A stretch of DNA of 64,000 nucleotides from Thalassocella blandensis (GTDB lineage Bacteria; Pseudomonadota; Gammaproteobacteria; Pseudomonadales; Cellvibrionaceae), in assembly GCA_902141825.1 (NCBI GenBank), contig CABFPG010000008.1:186001-250000 (forward strand). Reading direction: 5' to 3'. This document shows, one piece after another, positions 26,699-35,749 of the stretch (the first letter of the stretch is position 1; the number at the start of each line of letters is the position of its first letter). Position numbers and translations under genes: made by a program. A model generated the notes under the pieces. It searched no databases. It worked only from the letters and a program-made list of their open reading frames with translations, and was not told the origin of the DNA.

Positions 26699-26878
26699 AT
26701 CAAATAGTCCTCTTTAAACAAATTTATTCTTGTAGTTTTTTTAGGTTGCGAACCTCAACCCGGGATATGTCATCTTATCGTTGACGATATGACAGTTCCA
26801 CCTTCCTGTCATCGCGGTCCCAAATGCCTGTTTTTTTCAACTGCGACCTTTTAACCAGAATTCTTTTATCATGCACTT

Positions 26879-26892
26879 AAGACTTTAGTCTA
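26879..26892. promoter_or_regulatory. Candidate CrbR operator, symporter site 1
   Basis: AAGACTTTAGTCTA matches TAGAC-N4-GTCTA with one change. It lies 49 bp centre-to-centre from the second site, close to the 44-bp spacing of the pair in front of the porin gene. Confidence 0.5.
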
Positions 26893-26927
26893 GGGGGCTG
26901 TAAATCTGGCCTCCGGTTTGGCGCCTT

Positions 26928-26941
26928 TAGACTAAAGTCGA
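26928..26941. promoter_or_regulatory. Candidate CrbR operator, symporter site 2
   Basis: TAGACTAAAGTCGA matches the palindrome at eight of ten fixed positions, with the last two changed. It ends 57 bases before the DUF4212 gene start, a good place for an activator next to the promoter. Confidence 0.45.
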
Positions 26942-26998
26942 CAACCAATTTCACCACACTCCTGCTATTCTCTGGCCATACAATAATCGGAGGGTATT

Positions 26999-27262
26999 AT
27001 GGCTAATAATAATTCACAAAATCACCATGAGTACTGGCGCGCCAATTTAAAATTGATGGCGATTCTTCTTGTCATCTGGTTCGTTATTTCATATCTCTGC
27101 GGCATTGTTTTTGTCGACGCACTTAATAGCATCCGTATCGGCGGATACAAACTGGGTTTTTGGTTTGCTCAACAAGGTTCCATGTACGGCTTTGTCGTTC
27201 TCATTTTTATCTATGCCAAATTAATGAAAAAGCTCGATCAAAAACATAACTTACACGATTAA
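26999..27262 (+). CDS. DUF4212 small subunit of a sodium:solute symporter
   Basis: An 87-residue protein with two membrane helices ('LMAILLVIWFVISYLCGIVF' and 'MYGFVVLIFIYAKLM') joined by 'NSIRIGGYKLGFWFAQQGS'. This is the pattern of the DUF4212/TIGR03647-type small partner of VC_2705-family symporters. It precedes the large-subunit gene by 11 bases, and GGAGGG stands just before its ATG. Two candidate CrbR palindromes lie upstream. The two proteins probably form one transporter for acetate or another small organic acid; the exact substrate is not proven by sequence. Confidence 0.92.
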   Translation: MANNNSQNHHEYWRANLKLMAILLVIWFVISYLCGIVFVDALNSIRIGGYKLGFWFAQQGSMYGFVVLIFIYAKLMKKLDQKHNLHD

Positions 27263-27273
27263 GGGGCAGACAC

Positions 27274-29004
27274 ATGGATTTACAAACACTTACCTTCCTG
27301 GTTGTTGGGGCAACCTTTGCACTTTATATCGGCATTGCGTTCTGGGCTAAAGCCGGTTCAACAAGTGACTTCTACATCGCTGGCGGTGGCGTTCATCCTG
27401 TAGCGAATGGTATGGCGACGGCAGCAGACTGGATGTCAGCGGCTTCTTTTATTTCCATGGCCGGTTTAATCGCGTTTTTCGGCTATGGCGGATCAGTATT
27501 TTTAATGGGCTGGACGGGCGGCTATGTATTGCTTGCCATGTTACTGGCTCCGTACTTACGTAAACACGGAAAATTCACCGTGCCAGAATTTATCGGTGAC
27601 CGATACTATTCCCGCACGGCGCGCGCTGTGGCAGTCGTCTGCTTAATTGTAGCCTCAGTAACATATGTAATCGGGCAAATGAAAGGCGTCGGCGTAGCTT
27701 TTTCTCGCTTCTTAGAAACCAGTTATGAATTTGGTCTGGTGGTTGGGATGGGTATCGTCTTCGTTTACGCCGTCGTTGGTGGAATGAAAGGCATTACATA
27801 TACCCAGATTGCACAATACTGTGTTTTGATTTGTGCCTACACCATTCCCGCAATCTTTATCTCATTAAATCTCACAGGAAACCCCTTTCCCCAACTTGGT
27901 TTGGGGAGCACATTAAGCGGCACAGATACCTATCTCCTGGACCGACTGGATCAAGTGGTCACAGAACTGGGCTTTGCCGAATACACGACGAGCGCGAGGC
28001 TAAGCACCCTAAACACCTTTGTTTATACGCTCTCACTCATGATAGGCACAGCGGGATTACCGCACGTAATCATCCGTTTTTTCACCGTGCCAAAAGTGAG
28101 TGACGCCCGAACGTCTGCAGGCTGGGCATTGGTATTCATCACCATTCTCTATACCACCGCTCCAGCAGTGGCCGCGATGGCTCGTTTGAACCTGCATCAA
28201 ACCATTGAGCCTCAACCAGGGCAGTATCTCGAATATGAAAAACGTCCCAGCTGGTTTAAAAAATGGGAAACCACTGGCCTTCTCGTATTTGAAGATAAAA
28301 ATAACGATGGTTTTATCAATTATTCAGCCGACAAAACCACCAATGAAATGGTCACAGTAGACCGTGACATCATGGTACTGGCTAACCCTGAGATCGCGCG
28401 CTTGCCGAACTGGGTGATTGCCTTGGTGGCTGCCGGAGGGTTGGCTGCGGCGCTGTCCACTGCAGCAGGCTTACTGCTGGCCATTGCCTCCGCCATCTCG
28501 CATGATTTAATTAAAGGGATGATCAACCCGGGAATTGGAGAAAAGCAAGAGCTGATGGCCAGCAGGATATCCATGGCGGGGGCAATTTTGCTAGCGGGAT
28601 ATCTTGGCTTTAATCCACCTGATTTTGCCGCAGGAACGGTGGCGCTGGCCTTTGGTCTGGCGGCCTCTTCCATCTTCCCTGTGTTAATGATGGGTATTTT
28701 CAGTAAACGCGTGAATAAAGAAGGTGCTATTGCAGGTATGGTGGCAGGTATTTCTATCACCTTGCTTTACGTATTCCAGCACACTGGCATCATGTTTATA
28801 GAAAGCACATCCTACCTTGGCAGCATGAAGCCTAACTGGTTCTTCGGTATAGAGCCCAATGCGTTTGGTGCAGTGGGTGCGCTGGTCAACTTTGCCGTCG
28901 CTTTCGGTGTTTCTATGGCAACACAGGAACCCCCGGAAGAAATCAAAGAACTGGTTGAACATATTCGGGTACCTGCGGGGGCATCACAAGCACAAAACCA
29001 TTAA
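27274..29004 (+). CDS. Sodium:solute symporter, VC_2705 family (ActP-related)
   Basis: A 576-residue SSS-family carrier with about 13 helices. Diagnostic stretches are 'DFYIAGGGVHPVANGMATAA', 'DWMSAASFISMAGLIAFFGY' and 'GTAGLPHVIIRFFTVP'. A soluble insert near residues 318-370 contains 'EDKNNDGFINY', which resembles an EF-hand loop but has Ala at position 12. Related family members are acetate/glycolate-type permeases. The gene follows the DUF4212 partner by 11 bases and is followed by a strong hairpin at 29025. With crbR, crbS and the CBS/DUF294 and exonuclease genes it forms the conserved acetate-switch neighbourhood. Confidence 0.93.
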   Translation: MDLQTLTFLVVGATFALYIGIAFWAKAGSTSDFYIAGGGVHPVANGMATAADWMSAASFISMAGLIAFFGYGGSVFLMGWTGGYVLLAMLLAPYLRKHGKFTVPEFIGDRYYSRTARAVAVVCLIVASVTYVIGQMKGVGVAFSRFLETSYEFGLVVGMGIVFVYAVVGGMKGITYTQIAQYCVLICAYTIPAIFISLNLTGNPFPQLGLGSTLSGTDTYLLDRLDQVVTELGFAEYTTSARLSTLNTFVYTLSLMIGTAGLPHVIIRFFTVPKVSDARTSAGWALVFITILYTTAPAVAAMARLNLHQTIEPQPGQYLEYEKRPSWFKKWETTGLLVFEDKNNDGFINYSADKTTNEMVTVDRDIMVLANPEIARLPNWVIALVAAGGLAAALSTAAGLLLAIASAISHDLIKGMINPGIGEKQELMASRISMAGAILLAGYLGFNPPDFAAGTVALAFGLAASSIFPVLMMGIFSKRVNKEGAIAGMVAGISITLLYVFQHTGIMFIESTSYLGSMKPNWFFGIEPNAFGAVGALVNFAVAFGVSMATQEPPEEIKELVEHIRVPAGASQAQNH

Positions 29005-29024
29005 GGTTTCGCCCTGCTGACCCG

Positions 29025-29058
29025 GCCCTACCGTGTGGCTCACACGCGTAGGGCTTTT
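29025..29058 (+). terminator. Terminator or attenuator after the symporter gene
   Basis: GCCCTAC (29025-29031) pairs with GTAGGGC (29048-29054), extended inside by GTGTG/CACAC with a single bulge, and TTTT follows. It separates the symporter pair from the downstream hypothetical gene at 29098. Confidence 0.8.
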
Positions 29059-29097
29059 CCCGTTTTAAATTTTGACGTGTATATTTTAGGAATTGCC

Positions 29098-29691
29098 ATG
29101 TTAGAGCTCTTGAAAAACAAGCATATGATTCTAGCTATGTTTATTGCACCTGTTTTAGCCATCGTTGCGTACTTCGCTACGGATCATGTTGTGTCAACAC
29201 CGCCCAAGCCGGTCCAATCCGGACAGAGCTATCCTTTGGCCGCCAAATCCAATTGTCGTTATGAAAGCGGTTTATGCACCATGAAAAATGGTGATATTGA
29301 GATTCATTTTCGCGCCGAAAAAATTGAAAACAATCAACTGACGTTATCGGCACAATCCAGTATTGCAGTGCAAAATGTGCTTGTTGCCCTGTCGCCCGAA
29401 CAGCAGGATACTGCACCTGTTGCAATGCAAAAAAACGAAGCCGACAATAATTCCTGGCGGATTACTTTGTCTTTGCCACCATCGGATACCAGTTCAGAGA
29501 ACACCGGGGCAAAGGTAAATAAAGCGGCATATGATGAAGGAAGTAGCGAGGCACACCATGCACACACCGTAAAAGATCTGATGCTGCGTGTGGCCATCCA
29601 AGCGGAAGGCGCCACATTTTTCGCAGAGACCGGCACAGACTTTTTCAACTACGAAACAATTTTTTCCCGCGAAAACTTTTCTAACATATAA
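29098..29691 (+). CDS. Membrane-anchored hypothetical protein of the acetate-switch cluster
   Basis: A 197-residue protein with one N-terminal helix ('ILAMFIAPVLAIVAYFATDH') and a soluble, probably periplasmic, domain of about 160 residues starting 'SGQSYPLAAKSNCRYESGLC'. The two cysteines in 'NCRYESGLC' could form a disulfide. I do not recognise a named family. Position directly after the symporter suggests a helper or sensor role, but that is inference. The ATG at 29098 is preferred because TAGGAA precedes it; the frame reaches back to 29035, but that stretch overlaps the terminator hairpin. An Ala-, Ser- and His-rich stretch lies near residues 145-170. Confidence 0.65.
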   Translation: MLELLKNKHMILAMFIAPVLAIVAYFATDHVVSTPPKPVQSGQSYPLAAKSNCRYESGLCTMKNGDIEIHFRAEKIENNQLTLSAQSSIAVQNVLVALSPEQQDTAPVAMQKNEADNNSWRITLSLPPSDTSSENTGAKVNKAAYDEGSSEAHHAHTVKDLMLRVAIQAEGATFFAETGTDFFNYETIFSRENFSNI

Positions 29692-29804
29692 CGTCAATAG
29701 GATTAAATTCACTTAATGTAAATCAAGAACTGATACTCTGCTGTTAATTAACATCAGTATTTTTACTACTAAGCACATTTAACCTTACTGGGCGGGTTCA
29801 AATT

Positions 29805-31730
29805 ATGGTGAGCGAGATAGGAGATATTCAGAACTTTCTATCTCATCACCCTCTCTTTAAACACCTCCCGTTAAGTTTAATAGAAGACGCCAGCAATGCG
29901 ATCTATGTCGCGTTTGATAAAGCGGGTGCAAATCTCGATATCTTCAGCAATGAAAAAGACTTCGATACCGGATTAATTATCGTTAAAACGGGAAGCCTGG
30001 AATTGCGAAGTCCAGACGGCAGTCTGCAAGATAAACTAAGCGCTGGAGACTATCTGATTTGTGCCGAACTGGTGGAAGAAGAACGACCCGCCATACGCTC
30101 ACTCGAAGACTCGCTCTACTATGAACTGACCAGCCCCGCCTACAGCCGCCTGCTGAGCTTAAGCCCCGAATTTGCACAACGCTGTCAAAACCACTTGCAG
30201 ACCATGCTGTCTGAACACCTGCTGTCCATCGAAACACAGCAACCTGCATTGCGCTCCAATGAAAGAGCAATAAAAAATGCGACCGAAAGCGAAGAAGGCC
30301 ACAGCTTTTTGTTACACCGCTATGTGCGGGACCACATGTCCACCCAGCTCGTTTTTGTAGAACCAGACACCACCATTCAGCAAGCCGCTCAATTAATGCG
30401 AGATCACAATGTAACATCGCTTCTGGTAAGAGCACATGAAAACAATGAAACGCTAGTGGGCATAGTCACGGATCGGGATTTTCGCACTCGCGTTCTAGCT
30501 GAAGGAAAGTCAGTTGACGAAAGTCTACAACATGTTATGACACGTGATCCCATCACCATAGCCGAAAGCAGCCTATTGTATGAAGCCCAAACCAAAATGA
30601 TGACCTCGGGCATTCATCATTTGCCGGTTCTGCGGGACGCGGAGATTGTCGGCATTATTACTGTCAGCGACATATTTCGAATCAACAATGTCGAACCGCT
30701 ATCACTGAACAAAGCGATTATTGCGGCTAAATCTGTAGCAGACCTCAAAAAAACTTCTGATAAAATTCCCGACCTGCTGGTAACCCTGGCAGAACGTGAT
30801 ACAAGACCCAGTGAAATAGGTGAAATCATCACATTACTTTATGATGGCATTACCAAAAAACTTATTGCCCTAGCGGAAAAGAACTTTGGTGCAGCCCCGT
30901 GTGCTTTTGCCTGGCTTGGTTTTGGGTCGCAAGCACGAAAGGAACAAGTCATCGGTTCAGACCAGGATAACGCGTTAATTATTGCAAGACCGCTCAGCGC
31001 CGAAGAGGCGCTATATTTTTCACGGCTGTCACACTTCGTCTGTGATGGATTAAACAGCTGTGGAATTCCCTATTGCAATGGCGGCATTATGGCCAGCAAT
31101 GACAAGTGGCGCCAACCCTTAGAGCAATGGAAATCGTATTTTTCTACCTGGGTAGAAGAAAGATCACCGAAAGCGATAATGCATGCGAGTATATTCTTCG
31201 ACATGCGCCTGATTTCAGGCGATACATCATTAGCGGAAAACTTACAGCATTTTGTATTGAATCAGGCACAAACCAATACCATCTTTCTCGCCCTGATGAG
31301 CGGAAACGCATTACAGCATTCACCGCCACTGGGATTTTTTAAAAATTTCGTTTTGGAAAATGATGGTGGTCACATCAATACTCTGGACTTAAAAAAACGA
31401 GGCACAATCCCAATTGTGGATATTGCTAGAAACTATGCGTTAGCCAACAGCATCAAAGAAGTGAACACCGTTGCCAGACTTAATAAACTCAAAGAAACCA
31501 ATGGCATGTCCAGCGACTTTGCCACCAGTTTAATTGACGCCCATGAGTTCATCGCAGGTTTGCGAATAGAATCCCAGGCCAAACAACACAAACAGCATAG
31601 CCAAGTCACTAATTATCTGGACCCGGCATCCCTTTCCCCCCTGCTACGCCGGCAACTAAAGTCCGCTTTTAACTTTGTCAAACAGGCACAAACCAGTATG
31701 AAAGCCAAATTCGGTAGTGGATATATTTAA
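29805..31730 (+). CDS. Cyclic-nucleotide-binding/CBS/DUF294 nucleotidyltransferase-like protein
   Basis: A 641-residue cytoplasmic protein. The N-terminal cNMP-binding-like fold (about 10-145) contains 'GLIIVKTGSLELRSPDGSLQ'. A CBS pair (about 175-300) follows ('AAQLMRDHNVTSLLVRA', 'GIVTDRDFRTRVLAEGKS', 'HHLPVLRDAEIVGIITVSD'). The DUF294 nucleotidyltransferase-like domain has 'CAFAWLGFGSQARKEQVIGS' then 'DQDNALI', the pattern of GlnD-like enzymes, and a substrate-binding helical C terminus follows. Homologues sit beside VC_2705 symporters in many gammaproteobacteria. The reaction is not established; nucleotide-dependent control of transport or acetate metabolism is a guess. The exonuclease gene follows after four bases, so the two are in one operon. 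Confidence 0.9.
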   Translation: MVSEIGDIQNFLSHHPLFKHLPLSLIEDASNAIYVAFDKAGANLDIFSNEKDFDTGLIIVKTGSLELRSPDGSLQDKLSAGDYLICAELVEEERPAIRSLEDSLYYELTSPAYSRLLSLSPEFAQRCQNHLQTMLSEHLLSIETQQPALRSNERAIKNATESEEGHSFLLHRYVRDHMSTQLVFVEPDTTIQQAAQLMRDHNVTSLLVRAHENNETLVGIVTDRDFRTRVLAEGKSVDESLQHVMTRDPITIAESSLLYEAQTKMMTSGIHHLPVLRDAEIVGIITVSDIFRINNVEPLSLNKAIIAAKSVADLKKTSDKIPDLLVTLAERDTRPSEIGEIITLLYDGITKKLIALAEKNFGAAPCAFAWLGFGSQARKEQVIGSDQDNALIIARPLSAEEALYFSRLSHFVCDGLNSCGIPYCNGGIMASNDKWRQPLEQWKSYFSTWVEERSPKAIMHASIFFDMRLISGDTSLAENLQHFVLNQAQTNTIFLALMSGNALQHSPPLGFFKNFVLENDGGHINTLDLKKRGTIPIVDIARNYALANSIKEVNTVARLNKLKETNGMSSDFATSLIDAHEFIAGLRIESQAKQHKQHSQVTNYLDPASLSPLLRRQLKSAFNFVKQAQTSMKAKFGSGYI

Positions 31731-31734
31731 GTAA

Positions 31735-32457
31735 ATGTCCAGGAATCTATCGATGGGGCTTTATCAAATGTTTCACTATATTCAACGCAAAAGATTTGCC
31801 GAAAAGGCTCGCAACCGCCCCTTGAGTCAACAATATTTCAGCGAGCAAATTGCACAACATCACCGAATACACGATACCGAATTTCTTGTAATTGATTGTG
31901 AGATGAGTGGCTTAAAAGCCTCAAAAAATCAATTGTTAAGCATAGGCTGGGTAACCATTAAAAATTTGAGAATCGTGAATGCCAGCTGCAAATACTTTTT
32001 AACCCATTCAGAAACTGGGACAGGAGACACGACAAAAATTCACGGCTTAATGGAAAGCAATATTGCAGGCGCCACAAGCATTGCCTCGGTTTTACTTATT
32101 CTGATAAAACACATGCAGGATAAAGTGCTGGTATTCCATCATGCACCACTGGACATCGCATTTTTGCAACGCGCAGCGCTGCACCATTTTCAATGCCCTT
32201 TTCTATTCAGTTATATTGATACATTAAACATAGAGCAACATCGATTGCAGTTGCAGGGAAAGCATGGGGGATTACGCCTGGCGCAATGTCGCGAACGCTA
32301 TGGTCTGCTCAGCAACAATCAACACAACGCTCTGGCAGACGCATATGCAACAGCGGAATTGCTACTGGCGCAGGCTTCCTACCTCGGAGATAAAAAAACA
32401 CTTACCTTAAAAAGCTTGCGTGTACACAGTACCTGCCACTGGAAAAAGGCGCACTAA
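31735..32457 (+). CDS. DnaQ-like DEDDh 3'-5' exonuclease
   Basis: A 240-residue exonuclease of the DNA polymerase III epsilon type. ExoI is D54-x-E56 in 'FLVIDCEMSGL', ExoII is seen in 'VFHHAPLDIAFLQRAA', and ExoIII with the DEDDh His is 'NQHNALADAYATAELLL'. All four acidic residues appear present. It degrades single-stranded DNA or RNA ends; its role in this cluster is unknown, although the link with the CBS/DUF294 gene is conserved. ATG at 31735 follows the previous stop closely. An internal ATG at 31753 has a better ribosome site (AGGAA) and may be the true start. Confidence 0.9.
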   Translation: MSRNLSMGLYQMFHYIQRKRFAEKARNRPLSQQYFSEQIAQHHRIHDTEFLVIDCEMSGLKASKNQLLSIGWVTIKNLRIVNASCKYFLTHSETGTGDTTKIHGLMESNIAGATSIASVLLILIKHMQDKVLVFHHAPLDIAFLQRAALHHFQCPFLFSYIDTLNIEQHRLQLQGKHGGLRLAQCRERYGLLSNNQHNALADAYATAELLLAQASYLGDKKTLTLKSLRVHSTCHWKKAH

Positions 32458-32864
32458 AATATAGCTTTCCCCATAAAATCCCAGTGTTACTTCACACTTT
32501 TGAAGCATTAACACTTCCTTACACCAGAGGCTAAACATGTACTTTTCTCTGCGTGCACCGCGTTTATTCTATTGCTGTAAAACGTATATTTGGCGCTTGC
32601 GTTTATCTTCAAACTCAATATTCTATGGAGATTCAGCGAATATTCGTACAGTGAAGTGCCGCAAGATTTAACTTAATTGATCCAACTGGGGTGTGCTTTG
32701 GATTCTGTTATTGATAAAAGACTGGCTTTATTTATCACTGACGCCAACGAATACACATTTCTCCAAAATCTCTATTTTCCAGTGTGGGTCACACTCTATC
32801 GAATCCATTGCCATCCATTCTGCTGAATAATAATTTCACAAATCCTCCACAGGAGTAAGTAATC
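32458..32864. other. Intergenic region upstream of the alpha-dioxygenase-like gene
   Basis: 407 bases. A 44-codon open frame at 32537-32671 (+) has AGAGG before its ATG but no recognisable product. Otherwise no operator, repeat or RNA is evident; the promoter of the haem peroxidase gene should be here. Confidence 0.4.
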
Positions 32865-35612
32865 ATGACCAGTCCTTGGGTTACCTGGCCAGCATTCACA
32901 AAATTCGGAACGTTAGGAATTTTTGCTGCTCTACTAGTGCTTTCAAAGCAGAGAGAAGAATTATTCAGTAACAATTTATTTGACATGGAACCTCCTGAAA
33001 AATACGCGGAGACAATCACCTGTAGTGAAAGAAGTCTTACTGCGCGAACGGAGGATGGGACCTGTAATATTCAAACCAATCCCCTTGAAGGTTCGGTATA
33101 CATGCGCTTTGGTCGCAATGTTGACCCCAATGCTGGCTGGGCCGAAACAGAAAATGACACACTTCTCACACCCAACCCGCGAGAAGTCAGTAATGTCTTG
33201 ATGTCCCGAGGAGAGGAATTTAAACCGGCTACCTCACTCAACTTTATCGCAGCCGCGTGGATTCAATTTATGACTCACGACTGGTTCGATCACGGGCCGC
33301 GTGTCGATGAAGACCCGATAGTATTCCCACTACCGGAAAATGATCCGCTTGGCAGCGGCACCATGAGTGTTCGCAGAACACAACCTGATCCAACCCGTTC
33401 AGACGCAGAGGCGGGTAAACCCCAGGCGTTCCAAAACTACAACACACACTGGTGGGATGGCTCTCAGATTTATGGCAGCAGCCTTGAACAGAACAATAAA
33501 ATTCGTGCATTTGAAGATGGCAAACTTAAAATAAACAGCGACGGTTCACTCCCGACAGAACTGTTAAGTGGTGTCCCCATTACCGGCTTTAATGAAAACT
33601 GGTGGGTAGGCCTTAGCCTGATGCATCGTATTTTTACAATGGAACACAATGCCATAGCGGAAAAACTCAAAACCAGTTACCCCACCGCCAGCGATCAGTG
33701 GCTTTATGATAGGGCACGCCTGGTCAATTCTGCATTAATGGCAAAAATCCATACTGTAGAATGGACGCCAGCGATTTTAAATAACCCTGTGCTGTGGCGA
33801 GCGTTATACGCAAACTGGTGGGGGTTAAGCGGTGATCGCGCGAAGCGAGACAAATTTCATGAAGAATTCGTCAAGATCAATCAAAATCTTTCAGAGCTGG
33901 GCACCCTGCTCGATTTACTGGGGATAGAAAACGACCTGGGAGACGGTGACTCAGGAGCACTGGAACATGCTGTGGCCGGTATCGTCGGCTCACGGACAAC
34001 CAACAACTACGGCACGCCATACACACTGACAGAAGAGTTTGTTGCGGTTTACCGAATGCACCCCTTACTCCGCAATACCGTAGATGTCTATGATGTGGGC
34101 AGTAAAGCAATGACCAGCAGCTACCCCATGGAAGACACGGTTGACGCGAATGCGGAAGACATCGTCAATAACGAAAGCGCTGCACGCCTCTGGTATTCAT
34201 TCGGCATTACCCATCCTGGTGCACTCACTCTGCAGAATTATCCGAAATTTTTGCGAGAACTTTCCGTACCCTTAGTCGGTGACATTGATCTGGCCACGAT
34301 TGATATCATACGTGATCGTGAACGCGGAGTTCCCCGCTACAATGAATTCCGTCGTCAGATAGGTTTAAATCCAATTACACGCTTTGAAGACCTCACTTCA
34401 AATCCAGAATTGTTGAGCGAACTAAAACGCCTCTACAATAATGACGTAGAAATGATCGACGCACTGGTTGGTCAGCTCGCTGAAGAAACCCGCCCGGATG
34501 GATTTGGATTTGGCGAAACCGCTTTTCAGATTTTCATCATTAACGCATCTCGCCGACTGATGGTGGATCGTTTTTACACCTCAGATTATCGTCCGGAAAT
34601 TTACACGCAGGAAGGTTTGGACTGGGTCGAAGAAAATACCATGGTCGACATTTTACGCCGTCACAACCCAGAACTCACCACGGTGCTCACCGGCATGGAC
34701 AACGCCTTCCAACCCTGGGAGTTACGTATCACAGAAGATTATCAAAGCTGGCCAGCGGCGAGTAAACAGCAGCACCTTTGGGTTAACGGTGCAATGCGCA
34801 CACAATATGCCGCAGACGCTCTTCCTCCATTAAAGCCGGTGAATACGGCAGGATTAATTAATTCCATATTATGGAAGAAAGTAAATCTGGTGGGCGACGT
34901 CACACCTGAAAACTACGACAAGCCTATTCATGCTCGAGGCGCGATGGCAAAAATAGCTTTCAGCGCAAGCGAGGACACACCTTATACCGGTTTATTTGAA
35001 GGGGCTGACGCGGGTCTATTACGCTTATCTGTAACAGCTGACCCCGAGGGCGAAAAATTTACACCAGGTCTGGCATTAAAGCTATTTGTTGACGGTCAAC
35101 CTTCGCAGAATATTTCCGCACTTTATACCCTCACAGGGCAAGACGCGAATCATGATATTTTTGCGAATGAAATGTCGAATTATGTGTTGCCTGAAGCAGA
35201 CTCCCTGGGTTCCATTATTTTATTCTCACTGGTGAGTTCAAAACCAACATTGGTGGTTGCCGACGCAATGTCATCTGTTGACCAGCATGGTGGTGAAGTT
35301 GTGAATAGCAAAGCCCCAACTCAAATTTACTTTGTGCCTACCGACGAAGTAAAGGGCCTGTTTGAGACTACGCCACATGACTTCCGCTCGGATTTACTGG
35401 GTTTAGAATTAGGCACTAAGGTTTACGATGTCTATGCGACAGATATGGAAATCAAAAAATCCATTTTCCCAGCTCGTGCGCTCCAATATGCACAAGAGCG
35501 CAGAGACAGTGCGATCAAAATTGGGGAAATCAGTTTAAGTTCTGAATTTTCTGTATCCGAGTTTGGCGACAGTGGCATTTTCTTCAAGCACCAGCGTTTT
35601 GAAGATCGATAA
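32865..35612 (+). CDS. Fatty-acid alpha-dioxygenase-like haem peroxidase
   Basis: A 915-residue member of the animal haem peroxidase superfamily, closest in pattern to plant-type alpha-dioxygenases. The distal His is H138 in 'IQFMTHDWFDHG'. The pair catalytic Tyr/proximal His is Y396 and H399 in 'FVAVYRMHPLLRN', the YxxH spacing of alpha-dioxygenases. 'RDRERGVPRYNEFRRQIGL' followed by 'EDLT' is another family landmark. Such enzymes add O2 at the alpha carbon of fatty acids to give 2-hydroperoxides. The first 30 residues are hydrophobic ('FGTLGIFAALLVL'), fitting membrane contact. The last 250 residues extend beyond a typical 640-residue alpha-dioxygenase and are of unknown fold. It is a single gene, closed by a terminator at 35664. 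Confidence 0.87.
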   Translation: MTSPWVTWPAFTKFGTLGIFAALLVLSKQREELFSNNLFDMEPPEKYAETITCSERSLTARTEDGTCNIQTNPLEGSVYMRFGRNVDPNAGWAETENDTLLTPNPREVSNVLMSRGEEFKPATSLNFIAAAWIQFMTHDWFDHGPRVDEDPIVFPLPENDPLGSGTMSVRRTQPDPTRSDAEAGKPQAFQNYNTHWWDGSQIYGSSLEQNNKIRAFEDGKLKINSDGSLPTELLSGVPITGFNENWWVGLSLMHRIFTMEHNAIAEKLKTSYPTASDQWLYDRARLVNSALMAKIHTVEWTPAILNNPVLWRALYANWWGLSGDRAKRDKFHEEFVKINQNLSELGTLLDLLGIENDLGDGDSGALEHAVAGIVGSRTTNNYGTPYTLTEEFVAVYRMHPLLRNTVDVYDVGSKAMTSSYPMEDTVDANAEDIVNNESAARLWYSFGITHPGALTLQNYPKFLRELSVPLVGDIDLATIDIIRDRERGVPRYNEFRRQIGLNPITRFEDLTSNPELLSELKRLYNNDVEMIDALVGQLAEETRPDGFGFGETAFQIFIINASRRLMVDRFYTSDYRPEIYTQEGLDWVEENTMVDILRRHNPELTTVLTGMDNAFQPWELRITEDYQSWPAASKQQHLWVNGAMRTQYAADALPPLKPVNTAGLINSILWKKVNLVGDVTPENYDKPIHARGAMAKIAFSASEDTPYTGLFEGADAGLLRLSVTADPEGEKFTPGLALKLFVDGQPSQNISALYTLTGQDANHDIFANEMSNYVLPEADSLGSIILFSLVSSKPTLVVADAMSSVDQHGGEVVNSKAPTQIYFVPTDEVKGLFETTPHDFRSDLLGLELGTKVYDVYATDMEIKKSIFPARALQYAQERRDSAIKIGEISLSSEFSVSEFGDSGIFFKHQRFEDR

Positions 35613-35663
35613 CCCCCAAAAGCTGCTGTCAGACTGTTAAACAGCCGCCTGCGTAAACAACAA

Positions 35664-35698
35664 AGGGCTTCAATCACCTTCGATTGAAGCTCTTTTTT
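35664..35698 (+). terminator. Terminator after the alpha-dioxygenase-like gene
   Basis: GCTTCAATC (35667-35675) pairs with GATTGAAGC (35682-35690), followed by TCTTTTTT and preceded by AAA. It lies about 50 bases past the stop codon. Confidence 0.85.
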
Positions 35699-35749
35699 CA
35701 TGAAAATACTAACGCTTCGCAGCTCAACTCTCCCTTACAGTGCAAGCCA

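Larger units (their letters stand above)
26699..26998. other. Divergent regulatory region, crbS / symporter operon
   Basis: 300 bases containing a hairpin-like inverted repeat at 26768-26794 (TGTCA..TATCGT/ACGATA..TGACA) and two TAGAC-N4-GTCTA-type palindromes. It must hold promoters for crbS (minus) and for the DUF4212/symporter operon (plus). Confidence 0.55.

Noticed and set aside
32537-32671. 44-codon plus-strand frame with AGAGG before its ATG
   Set aside because: Composition is not distinctive and no family or neighbour supports it; left as a note only.
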